Shown: positions 44,595-53,011 of the stretch, piece after piece
How the letters are laid out: every line of letters starts with the position of its first letter
Position numbering within the stretch: the stretch's first letter is position 1
Assembly: GCF_030269125.1 (NCBI RefSeq)
Contig: NZ_BSSM01000014.1
Location: forward strand, 62,001 to 126,000
Direction of reading: 5' to 3'
DNA: 64,000 nt
From: Streptomyces hygroscopicus subsp. hygroscopicus
GTDB lineage: Bacteria > Actinomycetota > Actinomycetes > Streptomycetales > Streptomycetaceae
Position numbers and translations under genes: made by a program
Notes under the pieces: model-generated
Seen by the model: only the letters and a program-made list of their open reading frames with translations
Told to the model about the DNA's origin: nothing
The model's database searches: none

Positions 44595-45596
44595 CTAATC
44601 CCCCGAGTTGTCCCGCGCCGCCGGACCTCCCCATTCCGGCACCGAGCCCGCGGGCGTCCAGCCGCCGACGTACGGCCGCAGGCGCGCGGCGAGGAACGGG
44701 TCGCCGCTTCCGGCCAGTTGGTCGGAGGCGATCTTGCGGGCGATGCCGGCGAGGAAATCCGCGATCTGCACGCGCGCGTCGTCCCGGGAGTCGACCAGCC
44801 GCAGCCCGGCGAGGGCGATCCCGTCGCGCCAGGCGCCCTGGACGATCGCCGCGATCCGGCCCGGTGTCAGCGCGTTCTGCTGGTCATGGACCAGCGTCAC
44901 CGGTACCCCGTCGGCGCTCCAGTGGGCGGCCGTGCGCCGGATCGCCGGGAAGAGGGGGTTCAGGACCGGGAACAGGGGAGGGGCGGCCTCGACGCCCTCG
45001 CGGTAGGCGTCCGCGCGGGGGCGGGCCCCGGACAGCCGGCGCAGGGTTCCGGCCGCTTCGGTGCCCGGTCGCGCCTGCGCCAGCGTGTCGACCGTGCGGA
45101 AGAAGTGATCGCCGGCCGTGAGCGGATCACCGTTCGGGCGGACGCGCAGCAGGCGGTTCGCCGCGCGCAGGAACTCCCGCCAGCCCGGCTCGCCGAAGAC
45201 ACCGGGTCCCTGCCGGTACAGCGGGCGGGCCTCCGCCACGTCCCCGAGGAGCAGCTCGACGGTCCGCTCCACCACGAAGTACGCCTTCTCCGTCAGCCGC
45301 ACATGCGCGTGCCCATGGATCGGGCCGCCCTCGTCCAGCAGCCACTCCAGCACCGCCCGGTGCTTCTCCCGCAGCAGGTGGCTCGCCTTGTACTCCTCCG
45401 CGGGCGAACGGATCCGCAGCCGGATCTCGCGCACGCACTCCGCCGCCACGTCCACCGGCAGCGCCACGCTCGCGTGCGCGAACACCTCGGTGTTGCCGCC
45501 GGTCAGGTTCTCCCCGTCCGATCCCGACTCGTCACAGGCCACCTCCCGGCGGAGCGCCGCCGCCCCGCCCGTCTCCTCCGCCCCGTTCCGGCTCAC
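44595..45596 (-). CDS. DUF3800-like protein (RNase H-fold candidate)
   Basis: A 333-residue protein. CDESGSDGENLTGG near the N-terminus (Asp22, Glu23) and LVDSRDDARVQIADFLAGIA near the C-terminus match the acidic DESG and Asp-x-x-x-x-x-QxADxxAG motifs of DUF3800. Those proteins have an RNase H-like fold and often lie in defence or mobile regions. The middle (VRLTEKAYFVVERTVELLLG) is helical. GTG 45596 has AGGGGG 7 nt upstream; the in-frame ATG at 45623 would overlap the start of the divergent aminotransferase. No other defence gene is visible beside it. Confidence 0.62.
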   Translation of the reverse strand: MSRNGAEETGGAAALRREVACDESGSDGENLTGGNTEVFAHASVALPVDVAAECVREIRLRIRSPAEEYKASHLLREKHRAVLEWLLDEGGPIHGHAHVRLTEKAYFVVERTVELLLGDVAEARPLYRQGPGVFGEPGWREFLRAANRLLRVRPNGDPLTAGDHFFRTVDTLAQARPGTEAAGTLRRLSGARPRADAYREGVEAAPPLFPVLNPLFPAIRRTAAHWSADGVPVTLVHDQQNALTPGRIAAIVQGAWRDGIALAGLRLVDSRDDARVQIADFLAGIARKIASDQLAGSGDPFLAARLRPYVGGWTPAGSVPEWGGPAARDNSGD

Positions 45597-45608
45597 CGTG
45601 CGGCCCCC

Positions 45609-45621
45609 TATCTTGTGCCCC
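45609..45621 (+). promoter_or_regulatory. TATCTT -10 element, leaderless start
   Basis: TATCTT at 45609-45614, exactly 7 nt before ATG 45622, in the 25-nt divergent gap to the DUF3800-like gene. TTCCGG is the hexamer at 17-nt spacing, a weak -35. Confidence 0.5.
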
Positions 45622-46800
45622 ATGACCAGCTTCCCGCACGACACCGCCGGCGAACCGGATCCGCTGCGCGCCCTCGACCTGGAGCGGCTGCGCCGTCGTA
45701 CGAGCATGAAGTGGCGCACCTACCCCGAGGACGTCCTCCCGCTGTGGGTGGCCGAGATGGACGTCCCGCTCGCCCCGCCCGTCGTCCACGCCCTCACCGA
45801 GGCGCTCGCCCTGGGCGACACCGGGTACCCGGCCGGCACCGCCTATGCCGAGGCCCTCGCCGGGTTCGCCGCCCGGCGCTGGCACTGGGACGGGATCGCG
45901 GTCGAGCGCACGGCGATCGTTCCGGACGTGATGCTCGGAGTGGTCGAAATGCTCCGACTGGTCACCGGACCGGGCGATCCGGTGATCGTCAACCCACCGG
46001 TGTACCCGCCGTTCTTCGCGTTCATCACCCATATGGACCGCCACGTCGTGGAGGCCCCGCTCGGCGCGGATCTGCGGATCGACCCGACGGCGCTGGAGGC
46101 GGCCTTCCGGCGGGCCACGGCGGGCGGCGGGCGCGCCGCCTACCTGCTGTGCAGCCCGCACAACCCCACCGGCACCGTGCACACCGCCGCCGAGCTGACG
46201 GCCGTCGCCGAACTGGCGGAACGGCACGGGGTGCGGGTCGTCGCGGACGAGATCCACGCCCCGCTCACCGCCCCAGGCGTCCCCTTCGTGCCGTACCTCA
46301 GCGTGCCCGCCGCCGCCCGCGGTCTGTCCCTGATGTCGGCCTCCAAGGGCTGGAACCTCGCGGGCCTCAAGGCCGCGCTCGCCCTGGCCGGGCCCGGCGC
46401 CGCCGCCGACCTCGCGCGGCTGCCCGAGGAGGTGGGCCACGGCGCCAGCCACCTCGCCGTCCTCGCGCACACCGCCGCGCTGCGCGAGGCCACCGGCTGG
46501 CTCGACGCCCTGCTCACCGGGGTCCAGGCCAACCGCCGCCTGCTCACCGCTCTGCTCGCGGAACACCTGCCCGCCGTCCAGGCCCTCCCCGCCGAGGCCA
46601 CGTACCTCGCCTGGCTCGACTGCCACGCCCTCGGCCTCGGCGACGACCCCGCCCAGGTCTTCCTGGACCGCGGCCGCGTCGCCCTCTCGTCCGGCCTTCC
46701 CTTCGGCACGGGCGGCGCGGGCCGCGTACGCCTCAACCTCGCGACCTCGCCGGAGATCCTTGCCGAGGGGGTGCGCCGCATGGCCGCCGCCCTGAAGTGA
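45622..46800 (+). CDS. MalY/PatB-type PLP aminotransferase (C-S lyase)
   Basis: A 392-residue fold-type I PLP enzyme of the MalY/PatB group, typically cystathionine beta-lyase-like. Features: opening KWRTYPEDVLPLWVAEMD, CSPHNPTGTVHT (substrate site), VVADEIHAPLT (pyridine-N Asp), SASKGWNLAGLK (Schiff-base Lys) and RVRLNLATSP (carboxylate Arg). It cleaves C-S bonds of cysteine conjugates, yielding pyruvate and ammonia. The transcript is probably leaderless. It is followed by the PPOX protein after 22 nt. Confidence 0.92.
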   Translation: MTSFPHDTAGEPDPLRALDLERLRRRTSMKWRTYPEDVLPLWVAEMDVPLAPPVVHALTEALALGDTGYPAGTAYAEALAGFAARRWHWDGIAVERTAIVPDVMLGVVEMLRLVTGPGDPVIVNPPVYPPFFAFITHMDRHVVEAPLGADLRIDPTALEAAFRRATAGGGRAAYLLCSPHNPTGTVHTAAELTAVAELAERHGVRVVADEIHAPLTAPGVPFVPYLSVPAAARGLSLMSASKGWNLAGLKAALALAGPGAAADLARLPEEVGHGASHLAVLAHTAALREATGWLDALLTGVQANRRLLTALLAEHLPAVQALPAEATYLAWLDCHALGLGDDPAQVFLDRGRVALSSGLPFGTGGAGRVRLNLATSPEILAEGVRRMAAALK

Positions 46801-46809
46801 CCGAGCCCG

Positions 46810-46822
46810 TAGACTCCCCGTC
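46810..46822 (+). promoter_or_regulatory. TAGACT -10 element, leaderless start
   Basis: TAGACT at 46810-46815, exactly 7 nt before ATG 46823, just past the aminotransferase stop; no Shine-Dalgarno sequence. Confidence 0.5.
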
Positions 46823-47212
46823 ATGGACGACGAATCGCGCCTGGCCCGGCTCGCCGCCGGAAAGTACCTGCTGGTCACGAGCTACCGCGGGAACGGCACC
46901 CCCGTCGCCACCCCGGTATGGGTGGTCCGGGACGGCGCGAGTCTCGGCGTGTGGACGGCCGCCGACAGCTTCAAGGTCAAACGCATCCGCAACCGCGCCG
47001 GCGTCCTCGTCGGCCCCTGCGACCTGCGCGGCAATCCGACCGGCGACCAGACCCCCGCCACCGCCGAGATCGCCGACCCCGCCACCACCGCCCGCTACCG
47101 CGCCCTGATCGCCCGCAAGTACGGCCTCCTCGGCCGCCTCACCCTGCTGGGCAGCCGTCTGCGCCGCGGTGTGGACGGTACGGTCGGCATCCGGGTGACC
47201 CTCGGCGACTGA
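46823..47212 (+). CDS. PPOX-class F420-dependent oxidoreductase-like protein
   Basis: A 129-residue split-barrel flavin/F420-binding protein. The family pattern is visible: LAAGKYLLVTSYRGNGTPVATPVWVV, GVWTAADSFKVKRIRNRAGVLV (cofactor phosphate contact), PCDLRGNPTG, and a C-terminal YGLLGRLTLLG. Cofactor could be F420, FMN or biliverdin depending on the subgroup; the length and KVKRIRN motif suit the F420 group. Substrate unknown. Confidence 0.87.
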   Translation: MDDESRLARLAAGKYLLVTSYRGNGTPVATPVWVVRDGASLGVWTAADSFKVKRIRNRAGVLVGPCDLRGNPTGDQTPATAEIADPATTARYRALIARKYGLLGRLTLLGSRLRRGVDGTVGIRVTLGD

Positions 47213-47240
47213 CGGCCGAGGCCACCCGGAACTCCTCCCG

Positions 47241-50024
47241 CTACGGGGCGTCCACCACCGACCCCGTCGGCGCCAGGCCGTCCGGCAGCGGTTCGCCCGT
47301 CGTGTCGTCCAGTTGGCGGAAGCGGACCGACTCCTCGGGCTCGGCGAGGTGGTCCTTGACGATGGGCAGAGTGATGTCCGTGCCGGTGCGGCCCGGCGGG
47401 ATGTCGATCCAGAGGTAGAGGCCGTTCACCTCGGACAACGGGCGCTCGGGGTCGGGGGACCGGCCGGAGACGTCGCGCAGCCAGGAGGCGGCGACGTCCT
47501 TCGTGGACAGTTCGGGGCCGGTGGCGGGCGGGGTGACGCCGAAGACGGCGCCCATGTCCACGTCGACCGGTTGGGACAGGGAGACCCGCCAGGTGAGCGA
47601 CCGGCCCTCGGTGACCCGGGCGGCGATCGGGGTGACCTTCATGGTGGGGGCGGGATCGTCGTCGTGGACGGTGACGCCGCCCCGGTAGGAGCCGACGACC
47701 GCGCCGTGGACCGCCTTGACCAGCACGTCGTACGACCGGTCCGGACCGTAGCGGGTGTCGCCCTCGACCTCGACCGGTACGTCGATGTCACGGCCGCCCG
47801 GATGCACGGTCACCAGCCGCTCCGTGCCGTGGCCCGTGGCCGGGTCGAGGACGTGGACACGGACCTGGCCGCTGCCGTGGCCCGACACCCGGACCGGGAC
47901 GTGATAGGTGCGCGCACCCGAGTCGCCCTCGGCGACCGTCAGCCGGCCGAGGTCCACGCGGGGCAGCGCCGCCGCACGGGCCTCGGGAGTCCCCGGACGC
48001 CAGCCCCACGCGTCGACGAGCCAGGCCCGTCCGGACGACGAACGTGCCTTCAGCTCAAGGGACTTGACCGACAGCAGATCGAGCCCGGCGCGGGTGGCGG
48101 CCGTCAGCGGGACCCGGAACTCGCGGCCCCAGTAGGAGGCGGTCCGCTCGCTGCCGGGCAGCCCGTCGGCGCGGATCCGGCCCAGCGTCGCGCGGTGGCC
48201 GGTGGTGTCGGTGAGGGTCACGTCCAGTTGCGTCCCACGGGAGTTGGGCGGCACGAACAGCCGTAGCGCCAGGTCCTCGGCACCGGACAGGGACAGCGGC
48301 CGCCGCGCCGTCACCCGCGTCCGGGCACCGGTGCGCGTCCAGCGCAGCGCGATCGCGTGCCGGCCGGACTCACGGTCGGTCTCCCACCGGGCGAAGTGCG
48401 GCGAGGAGCCGTGGGCGTCGTCGCCGAGACAGGTCTTCGCCGGGCTGGGGTCCACGGCGGCGCACAGCCTGCCGCCGGCCACGGACACCCCGTCGTCCGG
48501 CAGGAACCCGCCGCCGCGGCGCGCCCCCACGGCATGGCCGAGGACCCGTGCGGGGTCCGCCGACGGCGCCCGCCTCCCGGAGCCGTCCAGCAGCGGCCGC
48601 ACCCGGTCGTCGCCGGCCACGAACAGCCGTGCCGCCGCCGCGACATACACCGAACCGGCCCGGTGCTGCTGGTCGGCGGTGAGGCGGGTCGCGGCGCGCT
48701 TGCCGCACACCGGGTCCGGACGGTCCGGGTCGTCGTAGAAGTCGTCCTCGGACGGCGCCGCCGACTTTCCGGGCGTCCACTCGGAGTTGAAGAAGTTGTG
48801 GTCGGCGCCGACGACGTACACGGCACTGTGCAGCGCGGCACCCGTGCTGACCGCGCGCGTGCCGTCGACGTACAACTCGCCTTCCAGGTCGGAGACGTCG
48901 CCGTCACAGCCGGGCAGGATCGTGGTGGACGGCACGTCGGGCCCGGGGTTCTGGCCGAAGACGGTCGGTCCGACGAGCACCATGCCGCGCACGGTCCAGC
49001 GCACCGCGCCGTGATAGCCGTCCTGGTCGGCGGGCGGCGGATAGAGGCTGTCCAGGGCGGCCCGGTTGACGCCCTCACCGCCCCGGGAGTGCCCGACGAG
49101 CAGGACCCGGGACAGATCGGCACGAGGTGCGTCCCGGACGATCGCCGGCGCGGTGGCGGGGTGCAGGGCCCAGTCGGCCCAGCGGGCCAGGTGGAGCCGG
49201 ATCAGGGAGGAGCGCGCCTGGGCGCCGCCGTCCTCGGCCGACTCGTCGTCCTGGCCGTTGATCCCGTTCGCCGAGACCGAGACGGTCAGGTAGCCCTGCG
49301 AGGCCAGGAGCCGCTGGTCGCGCAGGTAGCCGCGGTAGCTCGGCACCTGCTGGTAGCCGGTCCCGCACGGCCAGTCGGCGGTGATGTCCTTGCCCCGGTA
49401 GCAGGTGTAGTGGCGGCCGTGCAGGAAGAGCGCGAGCGGCCGTTCGCCGGGCGCGCCGACGGGTGCGACGACCACCGCGCGCATCTCCACCGGCGCCGCG
49501 AAACCCGGCAGCCGCACCGACTTCAGGGTGTACTCACCGGTCCTCGTGCGGTAGGGACCCGGTCTGCCCGGGTCCACGCCGTTCGCGGGGAGCGGGGACG
49601 GGGGAGCGGGTTCGACCGGTGAACCGGGTGACGCCGGCGCCGCCCCGGCCGTGGGGCCGTCCAGCCGGCGGCCACCGGACCAGGCTTGCAGCCCGTCGAG
49701 CCCGTTCCTCCGTGCCGGGTCGAGCGGCAGCCGGAAGGTGCGGCCGTCACCACCCGGCCGCGGCACCCCCAGCAGCCGTCCACCCGAGCGGAATTCGACG
49801 CGCGCGTCGCCCATCGGCACCGGCCGGTCGGACCGCCACTCCAGCCGGGGCGCCGAACCCCCGCCGGTCAGCCGCCAGCCCGGCGGCAGCGCTCCAGCGC
49901 CGTCCGCGGACGCCGACACCGCCGCCGACGGCGGTCGACCCTGGGCGGCCGCCACCCCCGGAGACGCTCCCGCCACCGCGCATAACGCGGCGGCGGTGAC
50001 CCATATGCACCGGGCACGGACCAC
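47241..50024 (-). CDS. Large secreted alpha/beta hydrolase with beta-sandwich (Calx-beta-like) C-terminus
   Basis: A 927-residue exported protein. The signal peptide (about 1-27) is followed by a beta-rich region, then an alpha/beta hydrolase domain (about 160-480) with YRGKDITADWPCGTGYQQVP, nucleophile VLLVGHSRGGEGVNR, and GADHNFFN holding a likely catalytic Asp/His. A carbohydrate-binding-like segment follows, and then two Calx-beta-type repeats (VDLGRLTVAEGDSGARTYHV onward; PIAARVTEGRSLTWRVSLSQ onward). Possible substrates are extracellular esters or polymers. GAGGAGG is just before GTG 50024. It is convergent with the PPOX gene and stands alone. Confidence 0.82.
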   Translation of the reverse strand: MVRARCIWVTAAALCAVAGASPGVAAAQGRPPSAAVSASADGAGALPPGWRLTGGGSAPRLEWRSDRPVPMGDARVEFRSGGRLLGVPRPGGDGRTFRLPLDPARRNGLDGLQAWSGGRRLDGPTAGAAPASPGSPVEPAPPSPLPANGVDPGRPGPYRTRTGEYTLKSVRLPGFAAPVEMRAVVVAPVGAPGERPLALFLHGRHYTCYRGKDITADWPCGTGYQQVPSYRGYLRDQRLLASQGYLTVSVSANGINGQDDESAEDGGAQARSSLIRLHLARWADWALHPATAPAIVRDAPRADLSRVLLVGHSRGGEGVNRAALDSLYPPPADQDGYHGAVRWTVRGMVLVGPTVFGQNPGPDVPSTTILPGCDGDVSDLEGELYVDGTRAVSTGAALHSAVYVVGADHNFFNSEWTPGKSAAPSEDDFYDDPDRPDPVCGKRAATRLTADQQHRAGSVYVAAAARLFVAGDDRVRPLLDGSGRRAPSADPARVLGHAVGARRGGGFLPDDGVSVAGGRLCAAVDPSPAKTCLGDDAHGSSPHFARWETDRESGRHAIALRWTRTGARTRVTARRPLSLSGAEDLALRLFVPPNSRGTQLDVTLTDTTGHRATLGRIRADGLPGSERTASYWGREFRVPLTAATRAGLDLLSVKSLELKARSSSGRAWLVDAWGWRPGTPEARAAALPRVDLGRLTVAEGDSGARTYHVPVRVSGHGSGQVRVHVLDPATGHGTERLVTVHPGGRDIDVPVEVEGDTRYGPDRSYDVLVKAVHGAVVGSYRGGVTVHDDDPAPTMKVTPIAARVTEGRSLTWRVSLSQPVDVDMGAVFGVTPPATGPELSTKDVAASWLRDVSGRSPDPERPLSEVNGLYLWIDIPPGRTGTDITLPIVKDHLAEPEESVRFRQLDDTTGEPLPDGLAPTGSVVDAP

Positions 50025-50202
50025 GGTTCCTCCTCGACCCCCGACCTCGGGCGCCCCGGCCGTCCCGGGAGCCCTCGCTCCCGGAGGACGGAACGCGGAG
50101 CCTGTGGGTTGCCTGTGAGGGGGAAGCGGTGGATCACATGCGCGTGGACCGGACGTACGAGGATCAGGTGCGCGGTGCGCGGTGCTCGGGCGTACGCGGG
50201 TG

Positions 50203-50619
50203 TCAGGTCCAGGCCCGGTACGGCTCGTCCACCAGCTGGAAGACCGGCTCGCCGCGCACCGGGTCCTTGGCGGTCGACAGCCGCACCCGGTCGCCGCTGT
50301 GGATGCCGATCGGCGGACCCATGACCCGGCCCCGCACGACGAACCCCTCGGCCATCTCGATCAGCGAGACATTGCGCGCCGCCGGAGTGTTGCGGTGCAC
50401 GATCGTGGAGTGACGGACGGTGCCGACGCCCTCGCTGCGCTCGGTGCGCAGGTCGCTGCCCTGGCACACCGGGCACAGCAGCCGGTGGTACATCGCGGTG
50501 CCGCACCAGGTGCAGCGCTGGAAGAGGATGGCGTCCCTGGCGTCCGCGGGGGCGGGATCGAGTACACCCGCCGCGGAGCCCGCCGCCGGGTGCGGAGCGA
50601 TCGCTGAGTGGTGGTACAT
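50203..50619 (-). CDS. Zn-ribbon / OB-fold (DUF35) acyl-CoA-associated protein
   Basis: A 138-residue DUF35-family protein. The N-terminal rubredoxin-like zinc ribbon is FQRCTWCGTAMYHRLLCPVC. The OB fold follows (GVGTVRHSTIVHRN, VSLIEMAEGFVVRGRVMG, GDRVRL). DUF35 proteins partner with thiolases or hydratases acting on acyl-CoA or sterol side chains. It is downstream of tetR in the same direction, with its own promoter containing a TetR-type operator. No thiolase is adjacent. Confidence 0.88.
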   Translation of the reverse strand: MYHHSAIAPHPAAGSAAGVLDPAPADARDAILFQRCTWCGTAMYHRLLCPVCQGSDLRTERSEGVGTVRHSTIVHRNTPAARNVSLIEMAEGFVVRGRVMGPPIGIHSGDRVRLSTAKDPVRGEPVFQLVDEPYRAWT

Positions 50620-50708
50620 CCTGGTCAACTCCCTGCACTCGGCCGGAATCCCGCGTGCGCGTCCCCGCACGCGTGCGCCCGGCGGCCTGGCCACCGCGCA
50701 CGACCGAC

Positions 50709-50737
50709 AGAGTATGGCACCCAGTGTCACTCGTAAA
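50709..50737 (-). promoter_or_regulatory. Promoter of the DUF35 gene with operator in its spacer
   Basis: Minus strand: -35 TTTACG (50737-50732), 17-nt spacer, -10 TACTCT (50714-50709). The spacer holds GTGACACTGGGTGC (50730-50717), matching 12 of 14 bases of the site upstream of tetR. Binding there would block RNA polymerase. Confidence 0.65.
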
Positions 50738-50792
50738 GGTACTCGGTACCCCGAATTTTCCCGAGCGCGGGCACGGCCCCGGGTGCCGGAGC

Positions 50793-51554
50793 TCAGGCGC
50801 GGCCCAGCGCCGTCTCCAGTTCCTGCACCACCCGCCACAGCGGGGCGTCCCGCCGGGTGACGAGGACCAGCACGTCCTCGGGGCGTGTGCCGTCCCCCTC
50901 CTCCGGTACGGGGCCGGTCCCCGCGGGGGTGCGGCCGCCCGTGACGGGCGCCGGCTGATCCTGCTGCCCGAACTCGCGCCGCACGTACTCCAGCGCGTGG
51001 TCCACCGTCGCCTCCGCGTCGCCCTTCCCGTCGGAACGCAGCCAGGAGCGCAGGGCGTTGTTGTGCGCCGCGGCCACCGCGGCCGCGAGCACGTCGGCGC
51101 GCAGCGTCCCGTCGGGGCGGCCGGCGAACCGGCCGCGCAGGTACTCGGCCATCGCGCGCTCGTAGCGCCACACCACCGACAGCTCGTACGCCCGCAGGCC
51201 CGGCACCTTCCGGGTCAGGCGGTAGCGCTGCACGGAGAAGGCCGGGTTCTCCGCGTACATGCGCAGCACCATGCGGACCGCGTCGCACACCCGCCGCACC
51301 GGCTCGTGCTCCTCGCCGCCCGCGGCGAGGAAGGCGGTCATCTCGGCGAGGCAGCGCTCGTGGTCGGGGAAGACCACGTCCTCCTTGGAGGGGAAGTAGC
51401 GGAAGAAGGAACGCCGTCCGACCCCGGCCAGGGCCACGATGTCGTCCACCGTGGTCTGCTCGTAGCCGCGTTCGAGGAAGAGCCGGAAGGCCGCCTCGAC
51501 CAGGGCGTCCCGCATCGGCGGTTTCGCGGCCGGCGCCGCGCTGCTGGAGCTCAT
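50793..51554 (-). CDS. TetR-family regulator
   Basis: A 253-residue TetR regulator. The N-terminal helix-turn-helix is DALVEAAFRLFLERGYEQTT with TVDDIVALAGVGRRSFFRYF and PSKEDVV. The ligand domain runs to about 200; the last 50 residues are Pro/Gly/Glu-rich, then RDAPLWRVVQELETALG. ATG 51554 follows a TACGTT -10 by 7 nt, so the mRNA is probably leaderless. An operator-like repeat lies 31 nt upstream and another controls the DUF35 gene, so acyl-CoA ligands are a reasonable guess. Confidence 0.9.
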   Translation of the reverse strand: MSSSSAAPAAKPPMRDALVEAAFRLFLERGYEQTTVDDIVALAGVGRRSFFRYFPSKEDVVFPDHERCLAEMTAFLAAGGEEHEPVRRVCDAVRMVLRMYAENPAFSVQRYRLTRKVPGLRAYELSVVWRYERAMAEYLRGRFAGRPDGTLRADVLAAAVAAAHNNALRSWLRSDGKGDAEATVDHALEYVRREFGQQDQPAPVTGGRTPAGTGPVPEEGDGTRPEDVLVLVTRRDAPLWRVVQELETALGRA

Positions 51555-51561
51555 GGACGGG

Positions 51562-51629
51562 AACGTAGCACCCGGACCCCGATTGTGACACTCAGTGCAG
51601 CATCTGCGGGAAGGTGAGGGAACTGAGTG
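51562..51629 (-). promoter_or_regulatory. tetR promoter and operator region
   Basis: -10 TACGTT (51567-51562) lies exactly 7 nt from ATG 51554. GTGACACTCAGTGC (51585-51598), in palindromic context TGACACT-N-AGTG, covers the -35 position. CACTCAGT (51589-51596) is also mirrored by ACTGAGTG at 51622-51629. Autoregulation is likely. Confidence 0.6.
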
Positions 51630-51689
51630 CTGTGTGTTCGCCGGGTCGGGCGGGCCCGATGAACCCACTGGGTCCGCCGGGCCCGACGG

Positions 51690-52844
51690 TCAGGAGTCCA
51701 GCCAGTCGGTGATCTCCCCGGTGTGCTCGCCGAGGCGGGGCGGCCGGCGGTCGTACCGGGGCGGGGTGCGGGAGAGGGAGATCGGGTTGGCGACGAGATC
51801 CAGCGTGGACCCGTCGTCGCCGTCCACCGACACCCGGGGAGCCAGGCCGAGCCGGTCGGCGAGGGCGAAGGCCTGGGCGAGGTCGTTCACCGGCCCGCAG
51901 GGGACCCCGAGGGGCGTGAGGTGCTCGAACCACTCGGCGGCGGTGCGGGCGGCGAGCAACTCGCCCAGCCTCTCCGCCAGTTCGTCGACACGGGCCACCC
52001 GGTCCGCGTTGGTGGCGAAGCGCGCGTCGTCGGCCAGTTCGGGTGCGCCGAGGCCGCGGCAGAGTGCCGCGAACTGGCGGTCGTTGCCGACGGCGATCAC
52101 CAGCGGCTGGTCCTTGGCCCGGTACACCTCGTACGGGGCGATGGACGGGTGCCGGTTGCCCATGATGCCCGGCACCCGGCCGGCCAGCGTGTATCCGGCG
52201 GACTGGTTGACCAGGCTCGACAGCAGGGTCGTCAGCAGATCGACCTCGATGTGCTGCCCCTCCCCGGTGGCGTCCCGGTGCCGCAGCGCGGCGAGCACAC
52301 CGATCGTGGCGTGCAGCCCGGTGAGCACGTCCACCAGCGCCACCCCGGTCTTCACCGGCTCGCCGGGCGCGGCCCCGGTGACGCTCATCAGCCCGCCCAC
52401 GGCCTGGATCAGCAGGTCGTACCCGGGCAGCGCGGCCCCGGGCCCGGACCCGAAGCCGGTGATCGAGCAGTACACGATCCCCGGGTTCGCGGCGCGCACC
52501 TCGTCGTATCCGAGCCCGTACTTCCGCAGTGTCCCCGGCCGGAAGTTCTCGAACAACACGTCGGCGCGGCGGGCCAGTTCGGCGGCACGGCGCCGGTCGG
52601 CCGCCTCGCGCAGATCGAGGGCGACCGAGCGCTTGTTGCGGTTGACGGACAGGAAATAGGTGGCCTCGCCGTGCGCGTGCGGCGGGCCCCAGGCGCGGGT
52701 GTCGTCACCGCCCGCCGGATGCTCGACCTTGATCACGTCGGCGCCCAGGTCGGCGAGGAGCATCGTCGCGTACGGCGCGGCGAGCACCCGCCCGAAGTCG
52801 GCGACGAGAACGCCGCTCAGCGGCAGCGCGTTCGCGGCGGTCAT
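51690..52844 (-). CDS. CaiB/BaiF family CoA-transferase
   Basis: A 384-residue class III CoA-transferase, moving CoA between carboxylic acids in the cytoplasm. Motifs: LSGVLVADFGRVLAAPYATM, LGADVIKVEHPAGGDDTR (catalytic Asp region), FLSVNRNKRSVALDL, VLFENFRPGTLRKYGLGYDE, YCSITGFGSGPGAALPGYDL and GVPCGPVNDLAQA. GGAGGG lies 8 nt before ATG 52844. Its neighbours, TetR and a DUF35 protein, suggest an acyl-CoA catabolic unit. Substrate unknown. Confidence 0.93.
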   Translation of the reverse strand: MTAANALPLSGVLVADFGRVLAAPYATMLLADLGADVIKVEHPAGGDDTRAWGPPHAHGEATYFLSVNRNKRSVALDLREAADRRRAAELARRADVLFENFRPGTLRKYGLGYDEVRAANPGIVYCSITGFGSGPGAALPGYDLLIQAVGGLMSVTGAAPGEPVKTGVALVDVLTGLHATIGVLAALRHRDATGEGQHIEVDLLTTLLSSLVNQSAGYTLAGRVPGIMGNRHPSIAPYEVYRAKDQPLVIAVGNDRQFAALCRGLGAPELADDARFATNADRVARVDELAERLGELLAARTAAEWFEHLTPLGVPCGPVNDLAQAFALADRLGLAPRVSVDGDDGSTLDLVANPISLSRTPPRYDRRPPRLGEHTGEITDWLDS

Positions 52845-52903
52845 GACGTCGTCCCTCCGGTGGTGCGCGGACGCCCGGCGGTCCTGCGGGCCCGTTCCCC
52901 GGC

Positions 52904-53011
52904 CGGCCACCCCGCGGCCACGCCTTCACCCGGCCACCCCGCAGCCGTGCTTTCGCGCGGCCACCCCGCGGCCACGCCTTCACCCGGCCATTTCGCGACC
53001 GCGCCTCCGCC
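52904..53011. repeat. Four 27-bp tandem repeats
   Basis: Four consecutive 27-base units (CGGCCACCCCGCGGCCACGC core): 52904-52930, 52931-52957, 52958-52984, 52985-53011. Units 1 and 3 are identical; 2 and 4 diverge. On the minus strand they read as nine-residue repeats ending GWP. They lie just upstream of the CoA-transferase start. Confidence 0.85.
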
